A stretch of DNA of 10,336 nucleotides from Prevotella sp. (GTDB lineage Bacteria; Bacteroidota; Bacteroidia; Bacteroidales; Bacteroidaceae). Location of the stretch: assembly GCA_022511055.1 (NCBI GenBank), contig JAFLSH010000096.1, forward strand, positions 1-10,336. The letters run 5' to 3'. The stretch's first letter is position 1. Each line of letters starts with the position of its first letter. The translations under genes were made by a program, and so were the position numbers. This document shows, one piece after another, positions 1 through 7,115 of this stretch. The notes below the pieces were generated by a model. It had not been told where the DNA came from. It searched no databases and saw only the letters and a list, made by a program, of their open reading frames with translations.

Positions 1-449
1 TCCATGCACTGGCGAATAAGGTCAATGGTGAAACCGCGGCCGAGGGCGTAGCGCAGCACTTTCTGGTTTAGCTCGTAGGCGTTGGCGGCGCGGGTGGCGC
101 GCCGCTTCTGCCGGATGAGAGGGCGCAGCACGCTGAGGTACTCCTCATCGCTTACCTCGTCGAGTACGCGCCGGCAGATGTCGCTGCTGATGCGCTTCTG
201 CCAGAGCGCCTGCTCCACCTTGCGCCGCCCCCACTTGTTGTAGCGTATCTTGTCCTTGACAAAGGCGCGGGCGTAGCGCTCGTCGTCAACGTAGCGCCCC
301 TCCACGAGCTTGGCCATCACGCGGGCCTGCGCCTCGGCGCTGAGTTCCCAGCGGCGCATTTTCTCCAGCACCTCGTGCTGGCAATGCTCGGCCTGTGCGC
401 AGTAGGCCGACAGTTGCAGGAAAGCGCCCTGCTCTGTTATCTCCTTCAT
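1..449 (-). CDS. recX: RecX-family regulator of RecA (3' end cut by the window edge)
   Basis: The minus strand from an ATG at 449-447 stays open to the window edge and gives 149 residues beginning MKEITEQGAFLQLSAYC. RecX proteins are small, helical three-helix-repeat proteins that bind RecA filaments and dampen recombinase activity in the cytoplasm. The family pattern is visible: an early AYC segment, a V-x-x-R-Y-V-D-D-E-R-Y-A-R-A-F block (about residues 49-63), then K-x-R-Y-N-K-W-G (about 67-74), then a third repeat ending in RFALGRGF-like sequence (here RYALGRGF). Bacteroidales RecX proteins are only slightly longer than this, so probably only a few C-terminal residues lie outside. The start codon overlaps the prmC stop as ATGA, so translation is probably coupled to prmC. 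Identification rests on recalled family pattern, not on a search. Confidence 0.88.
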   Translation of the reverse strand, partial: MKEITEQGAFLQLSAYCAQAEHCQHEVLEKMRRWELSAEAQARVMAKLVEGRYVDDERYARAFVKDKIRYNKWGRRKVEQALWQKRISSDICRRVLDEVSDEEYLSVLRPLIRQKRRATRAANAYELNQKVLRYALGRGFTIDLIRQCM

Positions 450-1288
450 GGTTTCACGGCTTTTATGTATCGTTGCTTCCCGAACTGGTCGTCGCGCAGG
501 CAGACCTCGGCAAAGCCGCTGTCGGTCAGCATCTGCCGCAGCGGCTCGGCATACAGGGGATTGATTTCAAAGTATAGGCGACCCGCGGGCGGCAAGGCCG
601 TCTGCGAGAAGCGGGCGATGGCGCGGTAGAACAGCAGCGGGTCGTCGTCGGGCACGAAGAGCGCCAGGTGGGGCTCGTGTTCCAGCACGTGCGGCGCCAT
701 GGCTGCCGCCTCTTGTCGGCAGATGTAGGGCGGGTTGCTGACTATCACGTCGTAAGTCGCTGACTGCTGACCGGCCGATGCGGAGAAGCTGTCCAGAATG
801 TCCATGCGCTCGAACTGCACACACACACGGGTGCGCCGGGCGTTCTCCGCAGCCACGGCCAGCGCCGCCTCTGACACATCCCAGCCCGACACGGCTGCCC
901 CGGGCAGCTCTGCCGCCAAGGTACACGCTATGCAGCCGCTGCCTGTGCCAATGTCCAGAATGCGGCTGCCGTCTGCTTCCGCTGCGCGGCAGTCGGCCGC
1001 CACCCACTGGCACAGCCCGTAGGTCTCGGGGCGGGGAATCAGCACGGCGGGGGTCACCTTGAATGTGCGGCCGCCGAACTCAGCCTCGCCCAGCACGTAC
1101 TGCACGGGCGTGCCGCTTAGCAGCTGCTGCTGCAACTGCCGCATCGTTGCCTCGTCGCCCGTCTGTCCGCAAAGCACATCGGTCCACGTCAGTCCGAAGC
1201 GCTGCTCCATCACCAGCCGCGCCACGGCCTGCGCCTCGCCCTTGTCGTAGAGGGCCGTCAGTGGTTGCCAGAAGTCACGGTAGGTCAT
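446..1288 (-). CDS. prmC: Peptide chain release factor N5-glutamine methyltransferase PrmC (HemK)
   Basis: This encodes 280 residues from the ATG at 1288-1286. PrmC uses S-adenosylmethionine to methylate the glutamine of the GGQ motif in release factors RF1 and RF2, which raises translation-termination efficiency. Visible hallmarks are an N-terminal helical domain (about 1-75), LIPRPET (83-89), the SAM-binding loop DIGTGSGC (112-119) and the catalytic NPPY (185-188) in the context VSNPPYI. The length is close to the E. coli protein (277 aa). A TTG five codons upstream (1303-1301) could also start the frame, but the ATG gives the usual family N-terminus. After RPET the glutamate common in the family is Tyr90, a small deviation. 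The gene is first in a minus-strand unit with recX (ATGA overlap) and is driven by the promoter at 1354-1383. A 19-codon out-of-frame ORF overlaps the start region. Confidence 0.95.
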   Translation of the reverse strand: MTYRDFWQPLTALYDKGEAQAVARLVMEQRFGLTWTDVLCGQTGDEATMRQLQQQLLSGTPVQYVLGEAEFGGRTFKVTPAVLIPRPETYGLCQWVAADCRAAEADGSRILDIGTGSGCIACTLAAELPGAAVSGWDVSEAALAVAAENARRTRVCVQFERMDILDSFSASAGQQSATYDVIVSNPPYICRQEAAAMAPHVLEHEPHLALFVPDDDPLLFYRAIARFSQTALPPAGRLYFEINPLYAEPLRQMLTDSGFAEVCLRDDQFGKQRYIKAVKP

Positions 1289-1353
1289 GTGTCGGGTTGT
1301 CAAGTTTGGTAAATTCTGGGGTTATGCTCTTCATCGCCTCCCTTTTTTGTGTG

Positions 1354-1383
1354 CAAAGATACAAAATAATTGCCAACTGCCAA
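1354..1383 (-). promoter_or_regulatory. Bacteroidota-type promoter for prmC-recX
   Basis: On the minus strand TTG (1383-1381), a 19-bp spacer and TATCTTTG (1361-1354) match the primary-sigma consensus of this phylum (-33 TTTG, -7 TAnnTTTG). Transcription should start near 1347-1349, leaving a leader of roughly 60 nt before the prmC ATG. The -33 element abuts the -33 element of the ribD promoter. The assignment is by motif only. Confidence 0.75.
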
Positions 1384-1413
1384 TTGTCGTTTGACAATTA
1401 TTTCGTAATTTTG
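1384..1413 (+). promoter_or_regulatory. Bacteroidota-type promoter for ribD
   Basis: TTG (1384-1386), a 19-bp spacer and TAATTTTG (1406-1413) match the -33/-7 consensus of Bacteroidota primary-sigma promoters. The -7 box ends only 5 bp before the ribD ATG at 1419, so the start of transcription is predicted at or almost at the start codon and the mRNA may be leaderless. Confidence 0.75.
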
Positions 1414-1418
1414 CAGCC

Positions 1419-2354
1419 ATGAAGGAAATGACAGAAGATGAGCGCTACATGCGGCGCTGCCTGCAACTGGCCCGCAACGGGCGGCAGAATGCCAAGCCCA
1501 ACCCGATGGTGGGGGCGGTGATTGTACACGAAGGCCGGATTATCGGCGAGGGCTACCACGTGCGCTGCGGCGAGGGCCATGCCGAGGTGAACGCCTTTGC
1601 TGCGGTCAGTGCCGCAGATGAGGCCCTGCTGCCGGCGGCCACCATGTATGTGTCGCTGGAGCCCTGCGCCCACTACGGCAAAACGCCGCCCTGTGCCGAC
1701 TTGATTGTCAGCAAGGGGGTGCGCCGTGTGGTCATTGGCTGCCAGGATTCCTTTGCCGAGGTGCAGGGGCGCGGCATCCGCAGGCTGCGCGAGGCCGGCA
1801 TCGAGGTGACTGTGGGTGTGCTTGAGGCAGAGTGCCGCGCGCTGAATCGCCGTTTCTTCACGTTTCATCGGGAGCGGCGGCCCTACATCATCCTGAAGTG
1901 GGCACAGACCGCCAATGGCTTCATTGACGACCATTTCCGCCCTCTTGCCATCTCCACGCCCCTGACCCAGATGCTCTCCCACAAGCTCCGTGCCGGGGAA
2001 GATGCCATACTCGTGGGGCGTGTCACTGATGAGCGCGAGCATCCGCAGCTGAACGTGCGCCACTGGTCGGGCCCCAATCCCCGCCGGCTGGTTGTCGACC
2101 GTAATCACCCGCTGAATCTCGCGGGCTTGCATGCCCACGGTGTCCAGTCGCTCATCGTCGAGGGCGGTGCGGCGACCCTCAATGCCTTTATCAGCCAGGG
2201 GCTGTGGGATGAAATCCGCGTGGAGACCGCGCCGCTGACCGTTACAGACGGTACGCGCGCGCCTCAGCTACCGCCCGCCGCCGTGGTGGTCAGCACTGAG
2301 CGCTATGGAGACAATACCATCGTGACTTTCCGCCGGGAAGCCACGGGTGCTTAG
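1419..2354 (+). CDS. ribD: Bifunctional riboflavin biosynthesis deaminase/reductase RibD, with a shortened reductase domain
   Basis: This encodes 311 residues. RibD carries out two consecutive steps of riboflavin synthesis in the cytoplasm: deamination of the pyrimidine formed from GTP by GTP cyclohydrolase II, then NADPH-dependent reduction of the ribosyl side chain. The N-terminal deaminase domain (about 1-150) is complete: NPMVGAV (28-34), zinc-site HAE (54-56) and PC-x-H-x-G-x-TPPC with cysteines 83 and 92. The reductase domain (about 153-311) starts PYIILKWAQTANGFID and has VEGG (247-250) and GLWDE (261-265). It is short: only about 12 residues separate VVDR (225-228) from the GVQSLIVEGG strand, where E. 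coli RibD (about 367 aa) and, as I recall, Bacteroides RibD have some 30 more. The usual ADDP-x-LTVR segment reads REHPQLNVR. The deaminase call is firm; reductase activity is less certain. The gene is transcribed alone from the promoter directly in front of it. Confidence 0.93.
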   Translation: MKEMTEDERYMRRCLQLARNGRQNAKPNPMVGAVIVHEGRIIGEGYHVRCGEGHAEVNAFAAVSAADEALLPAATMYVSLEPCAHYGKTPPCADLIVSKGVRRVVIGCQDSFAEVQGRGIRRLREAGIEVTVGVLEAECRALNRRFFTFHRERRPYIILKWAQTANGFIDDHFRPLAISTPLTQMLSHKLRAGEDAILVGRVTDEREHPQLNVRHWSGPNPRRLVVDRNHPLNLAGLHAHGVQSLIVEGGAATLNAFISQGLWDEIRVETAPLTVTDGTRAPQLPPAAVVVSTERYGDNTIVTFRREATGA

Positions 2355-2410
2355 CCTTACTGGCCGTTTTCCGTTGTCGAAAAGGGTATTATGCGCTGTG
2401 TTTCTCAGTC

Positions 2411-2875
2411 TTATTTCCTGCCGAAGTCGGCGGGCACTTCGCCCCACTTGCCCGTTTCCCACTTGAGAACGGGGTTGCGGTAGTCGTGTGTCTGCAGCCA
2501 ATGCTCGGCGCGGGCTATCACGTTGTAGAGTGGCTCGGTCTTCTCGGTACGCTCCAGCTTGGTCTTGCACTTCCGCTTCTGCACCCAGAGAATGGCGTTG
2601 TAGCTGTCAGAATAGATGGTTTTATCGTGTAATCCCTGCTGCCATGCCAGCGCTAGGGCATGGACTATGGCGAGAAACTCGCCGATGTTGTTCGTGCCGT
2701 GAACGGGGCCGTAGTGGAACACCCGCGCCCCGGTCTGCAGGTCGATGGCCTGATACTCCATCGGGCCGGGATTGCCCGAGCAGGCCGCATCGACCGCCCA
2801 CGCATCTGCCCTTACCTCGGGCGGCAAGGGCAGTACGGTGTCGTTGCGATAGGTCGGCGGATTCTGTAGCGGCAT
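2411..2875 (-). CDS. Ribonuclease H-fold protein (RNase HI type)
   Basis: This encodes 154 residues. RNase HI cleaves the RNA strand of RNA-DNA hybrids, removing primers and R-loops. The four acidic residues of the metal site can be placed: Asp29 in AVDAACSGNPG, Glu66 in GTNNIGEFLAI, Asp90 in IYSDSYNAI and Asp150 in PADFGRK near the C-terminus. This is the Bacteroidota version, in which the final Asp lies in a WGEIPADFGRK-like tail (here WGEVPADFGRK). Some relatives carry an N-terminal viroplasmin/hybrid-binding domain; here only about 22 residues precede the fold, so that domain is absent. The gene lies 30 bp downstream of argS on the same strand, so co-transcription is likely. It converges with ribD; no convincing terminator was found in the 56-bp gap (2355-2410), only a weak TTTTC/GAAAA stem. 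Whether it is the only RNase HI of the cell cannot be told from this window. Confidence 0.9.
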   Translation of the reverse strand: MPLQNPPTYRNDTVLPLPPEVRADAWAVDAACSGNPGPMEYQAIDLQTGARVFHYGPVHGTNNIGEFLAIVHALALAWQQGLHDKTIYSDSYNAILWVQKRKCKTKLERTEKTEPLYNVIARAEHWLQTHDYRNPVLKWETGKWGEVPADFGRK

Positions 2876-2905
2876 GGCGGCGTGTTGTGCTTGTTGTCGG
2901 GGCGG

Positions 2906-4699
2906 CTACATGCGCTCGGGCACCTCAATGCCCAGCAGCCCCATGCCGTTTCGGATGATTTTAGCCACGTTCCGGGCCAGCACCAGGCGGATGGCCTTCT
3001 TCTGCTCGTCAGGCTCGTTGAGTATGCTGTAGTCGTGGTAGAACTGGTTGAACACCTTCGTCAGCTCGTAGCAGTAGTTGGCAATGCCGCTGGGCGAGTA
3101 GTCCTTTCCGGCCTGCTCCACGGCGGCGGGGAACTCGTTCATCTTCTGAATGAGGGCGGTCTCCTTCTCGTTCAGCTCGGCGGCCATCTCGGCGGGCAGG
3201 GCAGGTGTGTCCGTGGCTTTGCGCAGAATGCTGCGTATGCGCGCGTAGGTGTACTGAATGAACGGCCCCGTGTTGCCGTTGAAGTCAATCGACTCCTCGG
3301 GGTTGAAGAGCATGTTCTTGCGTGCATCGACCTTCAGTATGAAATATTTCAGCGCGCCCATGCCCACAATGCGGGCAATCTCGCGGCGCTCGGCCTCGGT
3401 GATGTCGGCGAATTTTCCCGATTCCATCGAGGTTTTATAGGCATTCTCGACCATCAGCTCCATCAGGTCGTCGGCATCAACCACCGTGCCTTCACGAGAC
3501 TTCATCTTGCCGTTGGGCAGCTCGACCATGCCGTATGAGAAATGCACCAGTTCCTTGCCCCACTTGAAGCCCAGGCGGTCAAGCAGAATGGATAGCACCT
3601 GGAAATGGTAGTTCTGCTCGTTGCCCACCACGTATATCATCTTGTCAATCGGGTAGTCCTGGAAGCGCATCTCGGCCGTGCCGATGTCCTGGGTCATGTA
3701 GACACTCGTACCGTCAGAGCGCAGCAGCAGCTTCTGGTCCAGACCCTCATCGGTCAGGTCTGCCCACACCGAGCCGTCATCGTGGCGCTCGAAGAGCCCT
3801 TTTGCCAGTCCCTCTTCCACCTTCGCCTTGCCGCGCAGGTAGGTCTGGCTCTCGTAGTATATCTTGTCGAAGCCCACGCCCATCTTCTGATAGGTCTCAT
3901 CGAAGCCGGCGTAGACCCATGCGTTCATCTTCTCCCACAGGGCGCGCACCTCGGGGTCGCCCTGCTCCCACTTCACCAGCATCTCGTGGGCCTCCTTGAT
4001 GAGCGGTGCCTCTTGCTTGGCCTTCTCCTCATCCATGCCGCCGGCCACCAGCTGCTTGATTTCCTCGCGGTAGTGCTTGTCGAACAGCACGTAGTAGTCG
4101 CCAATGAGGTGGTCGCCCTTCTTGCCGGCCGACTCGGGTGTCTCGCCGTTGCCCCATTTCACCCAGGCCAGCATCGACTTGCAGATGTGTATGCCGCGGT
4201 CGTTCACAATGTTGGTCTTCACCACGCGGTTGCCGTTGGCCTGCATAATCTGCGCCAACGACCAGCCCAGCAGGTTGTTGCGCACGTGGCCCAGGTGCAG
4301 CGGCTTGTTGGTGTTCGGGCTGCTGTACTCTATCATGACCAGCGGCGCGGTCTCGCCTTCCCCGGCAGGCTGCCTGAAGCCGAAATTGTCGGTGGAATCA
4401 ATGGTTTTCAGCAGTTCCAGCCAGTTGCCGCTGCCGATGCTCAGATTCAAGAATCCCTTCACCACGTTGAACTTCTCAACGGCCGAGCAGTGTTCTTGCA
4501 GGTACTGGCCTATCTCCTGTGCGGTCTGCTCCGGGCTTTTGCGGGCGGCCTTCACAAAGGGGAACACCACTAACGTCAGGTTTCCCTCAAACTCACTCCT
4601 TGTCTTTTGCAGCTGCAACATCTTCTCTGTTGCCTCCATGCCGTAGAGCGCCTTAACAGCCTCGCCGGCAGCCTTGCAAATCAATGCTTCCATGTTCAT
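2906..4699 (-). CDS. argS: Arginyl-tRNA synthetase
   Basis: This encodes 597 residues from the ATG at 4699-4697, the length I recall for Bacteroides ArgS. It attaches arginine to tRNA-Arg in an ATP-dependent reaction. Domains in order are the N-terminal Arg-tRNA-synthetase domain (about 1-100), the class I catalytic core with SSPNTNKPLHLGH (HIGH motif HLGH, 135-138), the KMSKS-equivalent loop GKMKSREGT (397-405), and an all-helical C-terminal anticodon-binding DALR domain (about 475-597) ending LLGIEVPERM. The frame is open further upstream (to 4762), but that extension would cross the -7 promoter box at 4720-4727, so it is not coding. The ATG two codons later (4693) is an alternative start. 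A weak AGGAAA lies just upstream. rnhA follows after 30 bp. Confidence 0.97.
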   Translation of the reverse strand: MNMEALICKAAGEAVKALYGMEATEKMLQLQKTRSEFEGNLTLVVFPFVKAARKSPEQTAQEIGQYLQEHCSAVEKFNVVKGFLNLSIGSGNWLELLKTIDSTDNFGFRQPAGEGETAPLVMIEYSSPNTNKPLHLGHVRNNLLGWSLAQIMQANGNRVVKTNIVNDRGIHICKSMLAWVKWGNGETPESAGKKGDHLIGDYYVLFDKHYREEIKQLVAGGMDEEKAKQEAPLIKEAHEMLVKWEQGDPEVRALWEKMNAWVYAGFDETYQKMGVGFDKIYYESQTYLRGKAKVEEGLAKGLFERHDDGSVWADLTDEGLDQKLLLRSDGTSVYMTQDIGTAEMRFQDYPIDKMIYVVGNEQNYHFQVLSILLDRLGFKWGKELVHFSYGMVELPNGKMKSREGTVVDADDLMELMVENAYKTSMESGKFADITEAERREIARIVGMGALKYFILKVDARKNMLFNPEESIDFNGNTGPFIQYTYARIRSILRKATDTPALPAEMAAELNEKETALIQKMNEFPAAVEQAGKDYSPSGIANYCYELTKVFNQFYHDYSILNEPDEQKKAIRLVLARNVAKIIRNGMGLLGIEVPERM

Positions 4700-4719
4700 G
4701 CTTTCCTGATTTTTGCCTG

Positions 4720-4727
4720 CAAAGGTA
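4720..4727 (-). promoter_or_regulatory. Probable -7 element of the argS promoter
   Basis: TACCTTTG on the minus strand (4727-4720) matches TAnnTTTG and lies 20 bp before the argS ATG. No TTG is found at the usual 19-21 bp upstream, so the -33 element is weak or unrecognised. The predicted leader is about 15 nt. Confidence 0.5.
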
Positions 4728-4760
4728 CAACTTTTTATTGTAAATCCGGCATTTCGGTGC

Positions 4761-4799
4761 AAAAAAGTCTGGAAGGAGCATCGCTGCTGCTTCCAGACT
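4761..4799 (-). terminator. Rho-independent terminator of the sigma-factor operon
   Basis: CTTCCAGACT (4790-4799) pairs perfectly with AGTCTGGAAG (4766-4775). After a G-G mismatch the stem continues with AGCA/TGCT (4777-4780 / 4785-4788) around a 4-nt loop. Read on the minus strand the stem runs straight into six T (4766-4761), the classical form for the transcript ending at 4870. On the plus strand it is followed by five T, so it could also work in reverse. It insulates argS from the operon upstream. Confidence 0.85.
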
Positions 4800-4869
4800 G
4801 CTTTTTGGCGCCCTTTCTATTTCTCAACTAATTAACTCTTTCTAACTTTTTCTTTTCTTCTTCGCTTTC

Positions 4870-5874
4870 TTATTTTTCTATCCGCTTGGCGGATACAAGT
4901 AGCAGGTCGTGGGCGTAAGAATGGTGCGCCTGTATCATGGTGGCCACTTCCTTCAGTCGCTTGGCGCATATTTTCTTCTCGTCATAGTCCAGCAGTGTGG
5001 CATTGTTGCACAAGTCAGCTATAATGCCGGCCGACACAATCATGTCCTCGGCACAGTCATCGCTGGTGGCTCCGTCTAACATCTTCTGGGTCAGCAGTCC
5101 GAACAGGCGGTGCCAGTCGCCGTTGCTCAGGTGGGTCACGTTGTCTATTGCTCTGAGCATCCACTGCGGGCTTCCTATGTCATCGGCAGGCAGGTTGGGA
5201 TTAATCGTGTCGTTGCCCACCACGAGTGGCACCTGGCCTATGAGCCGCGCCTCCCGCGGCAGCAGGTTCTGCCATTCTTTGTTGAGGCTGCCGCTCTCTC
5301 TTAGCTTTTTCTGCAATGCCTGTGCCTCTTTCTGCCACCTTTCCACATCTGCCATCTGTTGCAGGCGTTCAGGAATCGGGCCATAGCAGTAGGTGAGTGC
5401 CCCCTGCCTGATATTCTTGTCTTCCGTTGGCCACCACTCGGCGGCATATACCTCGCGCATTCCCGGCTTGTCGGCCGGGCGGAACTCCATGCAGATGTAG
5501 CTGGCCTGGTTGTTCTTGCCGATGAGTATGCTGCCGTTTGTCGTCAGGTCGATGCGAATGTACGGCGTGTCGGGCGTAACCCCCGGTATCGGGTTCAGGC
5601 GCGAGAACGTGCCATGGGCATTGGCTTTTTCGCCCTCGAAGGCACTTTGCAGCTTGTCGAACAGCTTGAAGTTCGGCTGGCCTACGGCGAAGTCTATGAT
5701 TTTTGCGCCGCTCTGATTTGTGGAGTCGCGCTTGGTGTCCTCTCTGATGGCAATGTTGATGCCTTTGGCGGTGGTAAACTCCTGGAACACGCGGGCTATG
5801 CTCTCTTGTGCCCCGGCGGCTGTCGGCAGTGTCAGCAGCACCATGGCTGCGGTCAGTTGTTTCATTGTTTTCAT
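4870..5874 (-). CDS. Exported protein of unknown function, third gene of the ECF sigma operon
   Basis: I do not recognise this 334-residue protein. It begins with a clear type I signal peptide: MKTMK, a hydrophobic stretch LTAAMVLLTLPTAAGA and a likely cleavage after AGA (22) before QES. The mature protein is predicted periplasmic or secreted and has no further membrane segment. Visible parts are an N-terminal region with FTTAKGINIAI and KIIDFAVGQPNFKLFDKLQSAF (about 30-80), a beta-rich middle with SILIGKNNQASYICMEF and AAEWWP (about 105-150), a charged helix with coiled-coil character (about 170-195) and a helical C-terminal region with cysteines 274, 289 and 303. A second ATG at 5862-5860 (MKQ) would give a shorter signal peptide. 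It lies 54 bp downstream of the putative anti-sigma gene and before the terminator at 4761-4799, so it is probably co-expressed with the sigma factor. It may be a target or sensor partner of that system. Confidence 0.82.
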   Translation of the reverse strand: MKTMKQLTAAMVLLTLPTAAGAQESIARVFQEFTTAKGINIAIREDTKRDSTNQSGAKIIDFAVGQPNFKLFDKLQSAFEGEKANAHGTFSRLNPIPGVTPDTPYIRIDLTTNGSILIGKNNQASYICMEFRPADKPGMREVYAAEWWPTEDKNIRQGALTYCYGPIPERLQQMADVERWQKEAQALQKKLRESGSLNKEWQNLLPREARLIGQVPLVVGNDTINPNLPADDIGSPQWMLRAIDNVTHLSNGDWHRLFGLLTQKMLDGATSDDCAEDMIVSAGIIADLCNNATLLDYDEKKICAKRLKEVATMIQAHHSYAHDLLLVSAKRIEK

Positions 5875-5928
5875 AACGATACGGTTTTTGTTGTTAATGC
5901 TCTGTTTTATTATATGTGATTCTGTTTT

Positions 5929-6564
5929 TTATAAGACAATTTCTCTGGTCGTGATTTCGCAGACGCTGTAGTCGCCGTTCAGGTCGACCACTAAGTGCGT
6001 GTTTGGCGGCGGCATGGCGTTGAAGTTGGCCTTAATGATGGCGTTGCGGGTGGCCTGCTTGCTCCGCTCTATGTCCTGTTCGCACTCGCTCAACAGCTGC
6101 ATGGCGCGAATGATGTTGGCTTCCGACTTCCAGATGCCCTGCCCCAGCGTGTCGGGCAGTTGCCGTTCCTCGGTAATCTCCTTTGGCATGCTCTTGCGGG
6201 GCTTGCTTTCGGCGCGCAGCCGTTTCGCCGGTGGGGTGGGGGCTTCTTGCTGCGGCGCGGGGCTTGCCGCCTCGGCTGCTTCGGGCTTGTTGTCAATCGT
6301 GCCGCGAGCTGCAGCCTCCACTACTTCCGGGGCAGTGGCTACGGCCACAGGCTGCGTTGTGTCTGCCGGCTTGCTGCCCCATAGTGTCAGCACCAGCACG
6401 GCGGCCACCGCTGCGGCAGCGGCTGTCGACAGCCACCAGCGCCGCCGGTTGCGGCGCTGCTTCAGTCGCCGTGCCACCCGCTGCTCCATGTCGGCGGGCA
6501 TTTTCAGCTTCTCGGCCCGTTGCTGCTGTCGGCGCAGGGCTTGTTTCATCAGTTCGTCGTTCAT
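5929..6564 (-). CDS. Single-pass membrane protein, putative anti-sigma factor
   Basis: This encodes 211 residues. The N-terminus (1-43) is basic and helical, with KMPADMEQRVARRLKQRRNRRR. One membrane segment follows (about 43-62, WWLSTAAAAAVAAVLVLTLWG), then an Ala/Pro/Glu-rich linker (about 65-115) and a C-terminal periplasmic part ending in DLNGDYSVCEITTREIVL. The layout (short cytoplasmic head, one helix, periplasmic tail) and the position directly behind an ECF sigma gene with an ATGA overlap fit a sigma-sequestering anti-sigma factor. The zinc-binding H-x3-C-x2-C motif of ZAS anti-sigma factors is absent. The functional call is therefore from context: it is a membrane protein of the sigma operon, probably holding the sigma factor inactive. 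No sensor domain was recognised in the tail. Confidence 0.8.
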   Translation of the reverse strand: MNDELMKQALRRQQQRAEKLKMPADMEQRVARRLKQRRNRRRWWLSTAAAAAVAAVLVLTLWGSKPADTTQPVAVATAPEVVEAAARGTIDNKPEAAEAASPAPQQEAPTPPAKRLRAESKPRKSMPKEITEERQLPDTLGQGIWKSEANIIRAMQLLSECEQDIERSKQATRNAIIKANFNAMPPPNTHLVVDLNGDYSVCEITTREIVL

Positions 6565-7106
6565 CGTTCTCGTGTTAAGATAATGTACAGTTGTTTCCTG
6601 ATTCGGTGCAGGCGGGTCCTCAGTCGCCCTGCCTCACGCTCAGTGTCGGCTGCCCCCAGCAGGTAGGCCACTTCGCGCAGGGGGTGTTCATCGAAGTAGT
6701 GCAGGTGGAGCAGCATCTGGTCTTCGGGGCGCAGTCGCCTGATAGCCTCGTCAAGCTGTTCCACGCTGACATTGTCGGGCAGTTCTTCGGGCACGTTCTC
6801 CAACAGTTCATCGCCCATCTCCAGAAAGGTCACGTTCTGTCGGCGCACGGTGCGCAGTGCCTCGTGGTAGGCAATGCGATAGAGCCATGTCTTCAGCGAA
6901 GCCCGTGCCGGGTCGTACTGCCGCCGGCACTCGTAAGCCTTGACCAGTGTCTCTTGCACCACGTCTTCGGCATCTTCCTGTCGGGTGACAATGCGGCCAA
7001 CGAAGGCCATCAGCCCCTCGCCGTAGCGGGTGGTCAGCTGTGCAAACGCTTCGTCAACAGCCTGTCGGGTCATCATTTCGTTGCTCTGTTTCATTGCCGT
7101 TTCCAT
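6561..7106 (-). CDS. ECF-family RNA polymerase sigma factor
   Basis: This encodes 181 residues. Extracytoplasmic-function sigma factors direct RNA polymerase to a small regulon when released from an anti-sigma factor. Region 2 is visible as QEDAEDVVQETLVKAYE (43-59) followed by SLKTWLYRIAYHEALR (70-85). Region 4 runs from LRPEDQMLLHLHYFDEHPLREVAYLLG (125-151) to RLRTRLHRIRKQL (161-173). The turn between the two helices of region 4 (AADTEREAG) is longer than in the common form, which I recall from other Bacteroidales sigma factors. The ATG at 7106 gives METAMKQ; the ATG at 7094 (MKQSNEMM) is a plausible alternative because the predicted transcription start lies almost on 7106. The sigma gene overlaps the next gene by ATGA. 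A probable ECF-type promoter stands directly upstream, which suggests autoregulation. Confidence 0.92.
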   Translation of the reverse strand: METAMKQSNEMMTRQAVDEAFAQLTTRYGEGLMAFVGRIVTRQEDAEDVVQETLVKAYECRRQYDPARASLKTWLYRIAYHEALRTVRRQNVTFLEMGDELLENVPEELPDNVSVEQLDEAIRRLRPEDQMLLHLHYFDEHPLREVAYLLGAADTEREAGRLRTRLHRIRKQLYIILTRER

Positions 7107-7115
7107 TTATATATA

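Larger units (their letters stand above)
1354..1413. repeat. Imperfect 60-bp palindrome spanning the divergent prmC/ribD promoters
   Basis: The segment is symmetrical about 1383.5, the centre of CAATTG (1381-1386). AAATAATTG (1364-1372) mirrors CAATTATTT (1395-1403), and the two -7 boxes (1354-1361 and 1406-1413) are exactly equidistant from the centre. By hand comparison, 23 of 30 positions in the half-site match. The symmetry follows partly from placing two identical promoter forms back to back, but the matching spacer bases go beyond that. Confidence 0.7.

Noticed and set aside
2355..2410. Possible terminator between convergent ribD and rnhA
   Set aside because: Only a weak TTTTC/GAAAA stem with a bulge is present and there is no T-run on either strand.
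3605..4573. Long plus-strand open frame (322 codons) opposite argS
   Set aside because: It is antisense to the well-supported argS gene; its composition (Leu/Val/His-rich) follows from the complement of argS codons, and it has no promoter or family motif.
4700..4762. N-terminal extension of argS to an upstream ATG
   Set aside because: It would cross the -7 promoter element at 4720-4727 and exceed the 597-residue length I recall for Bacteroides ArgS.
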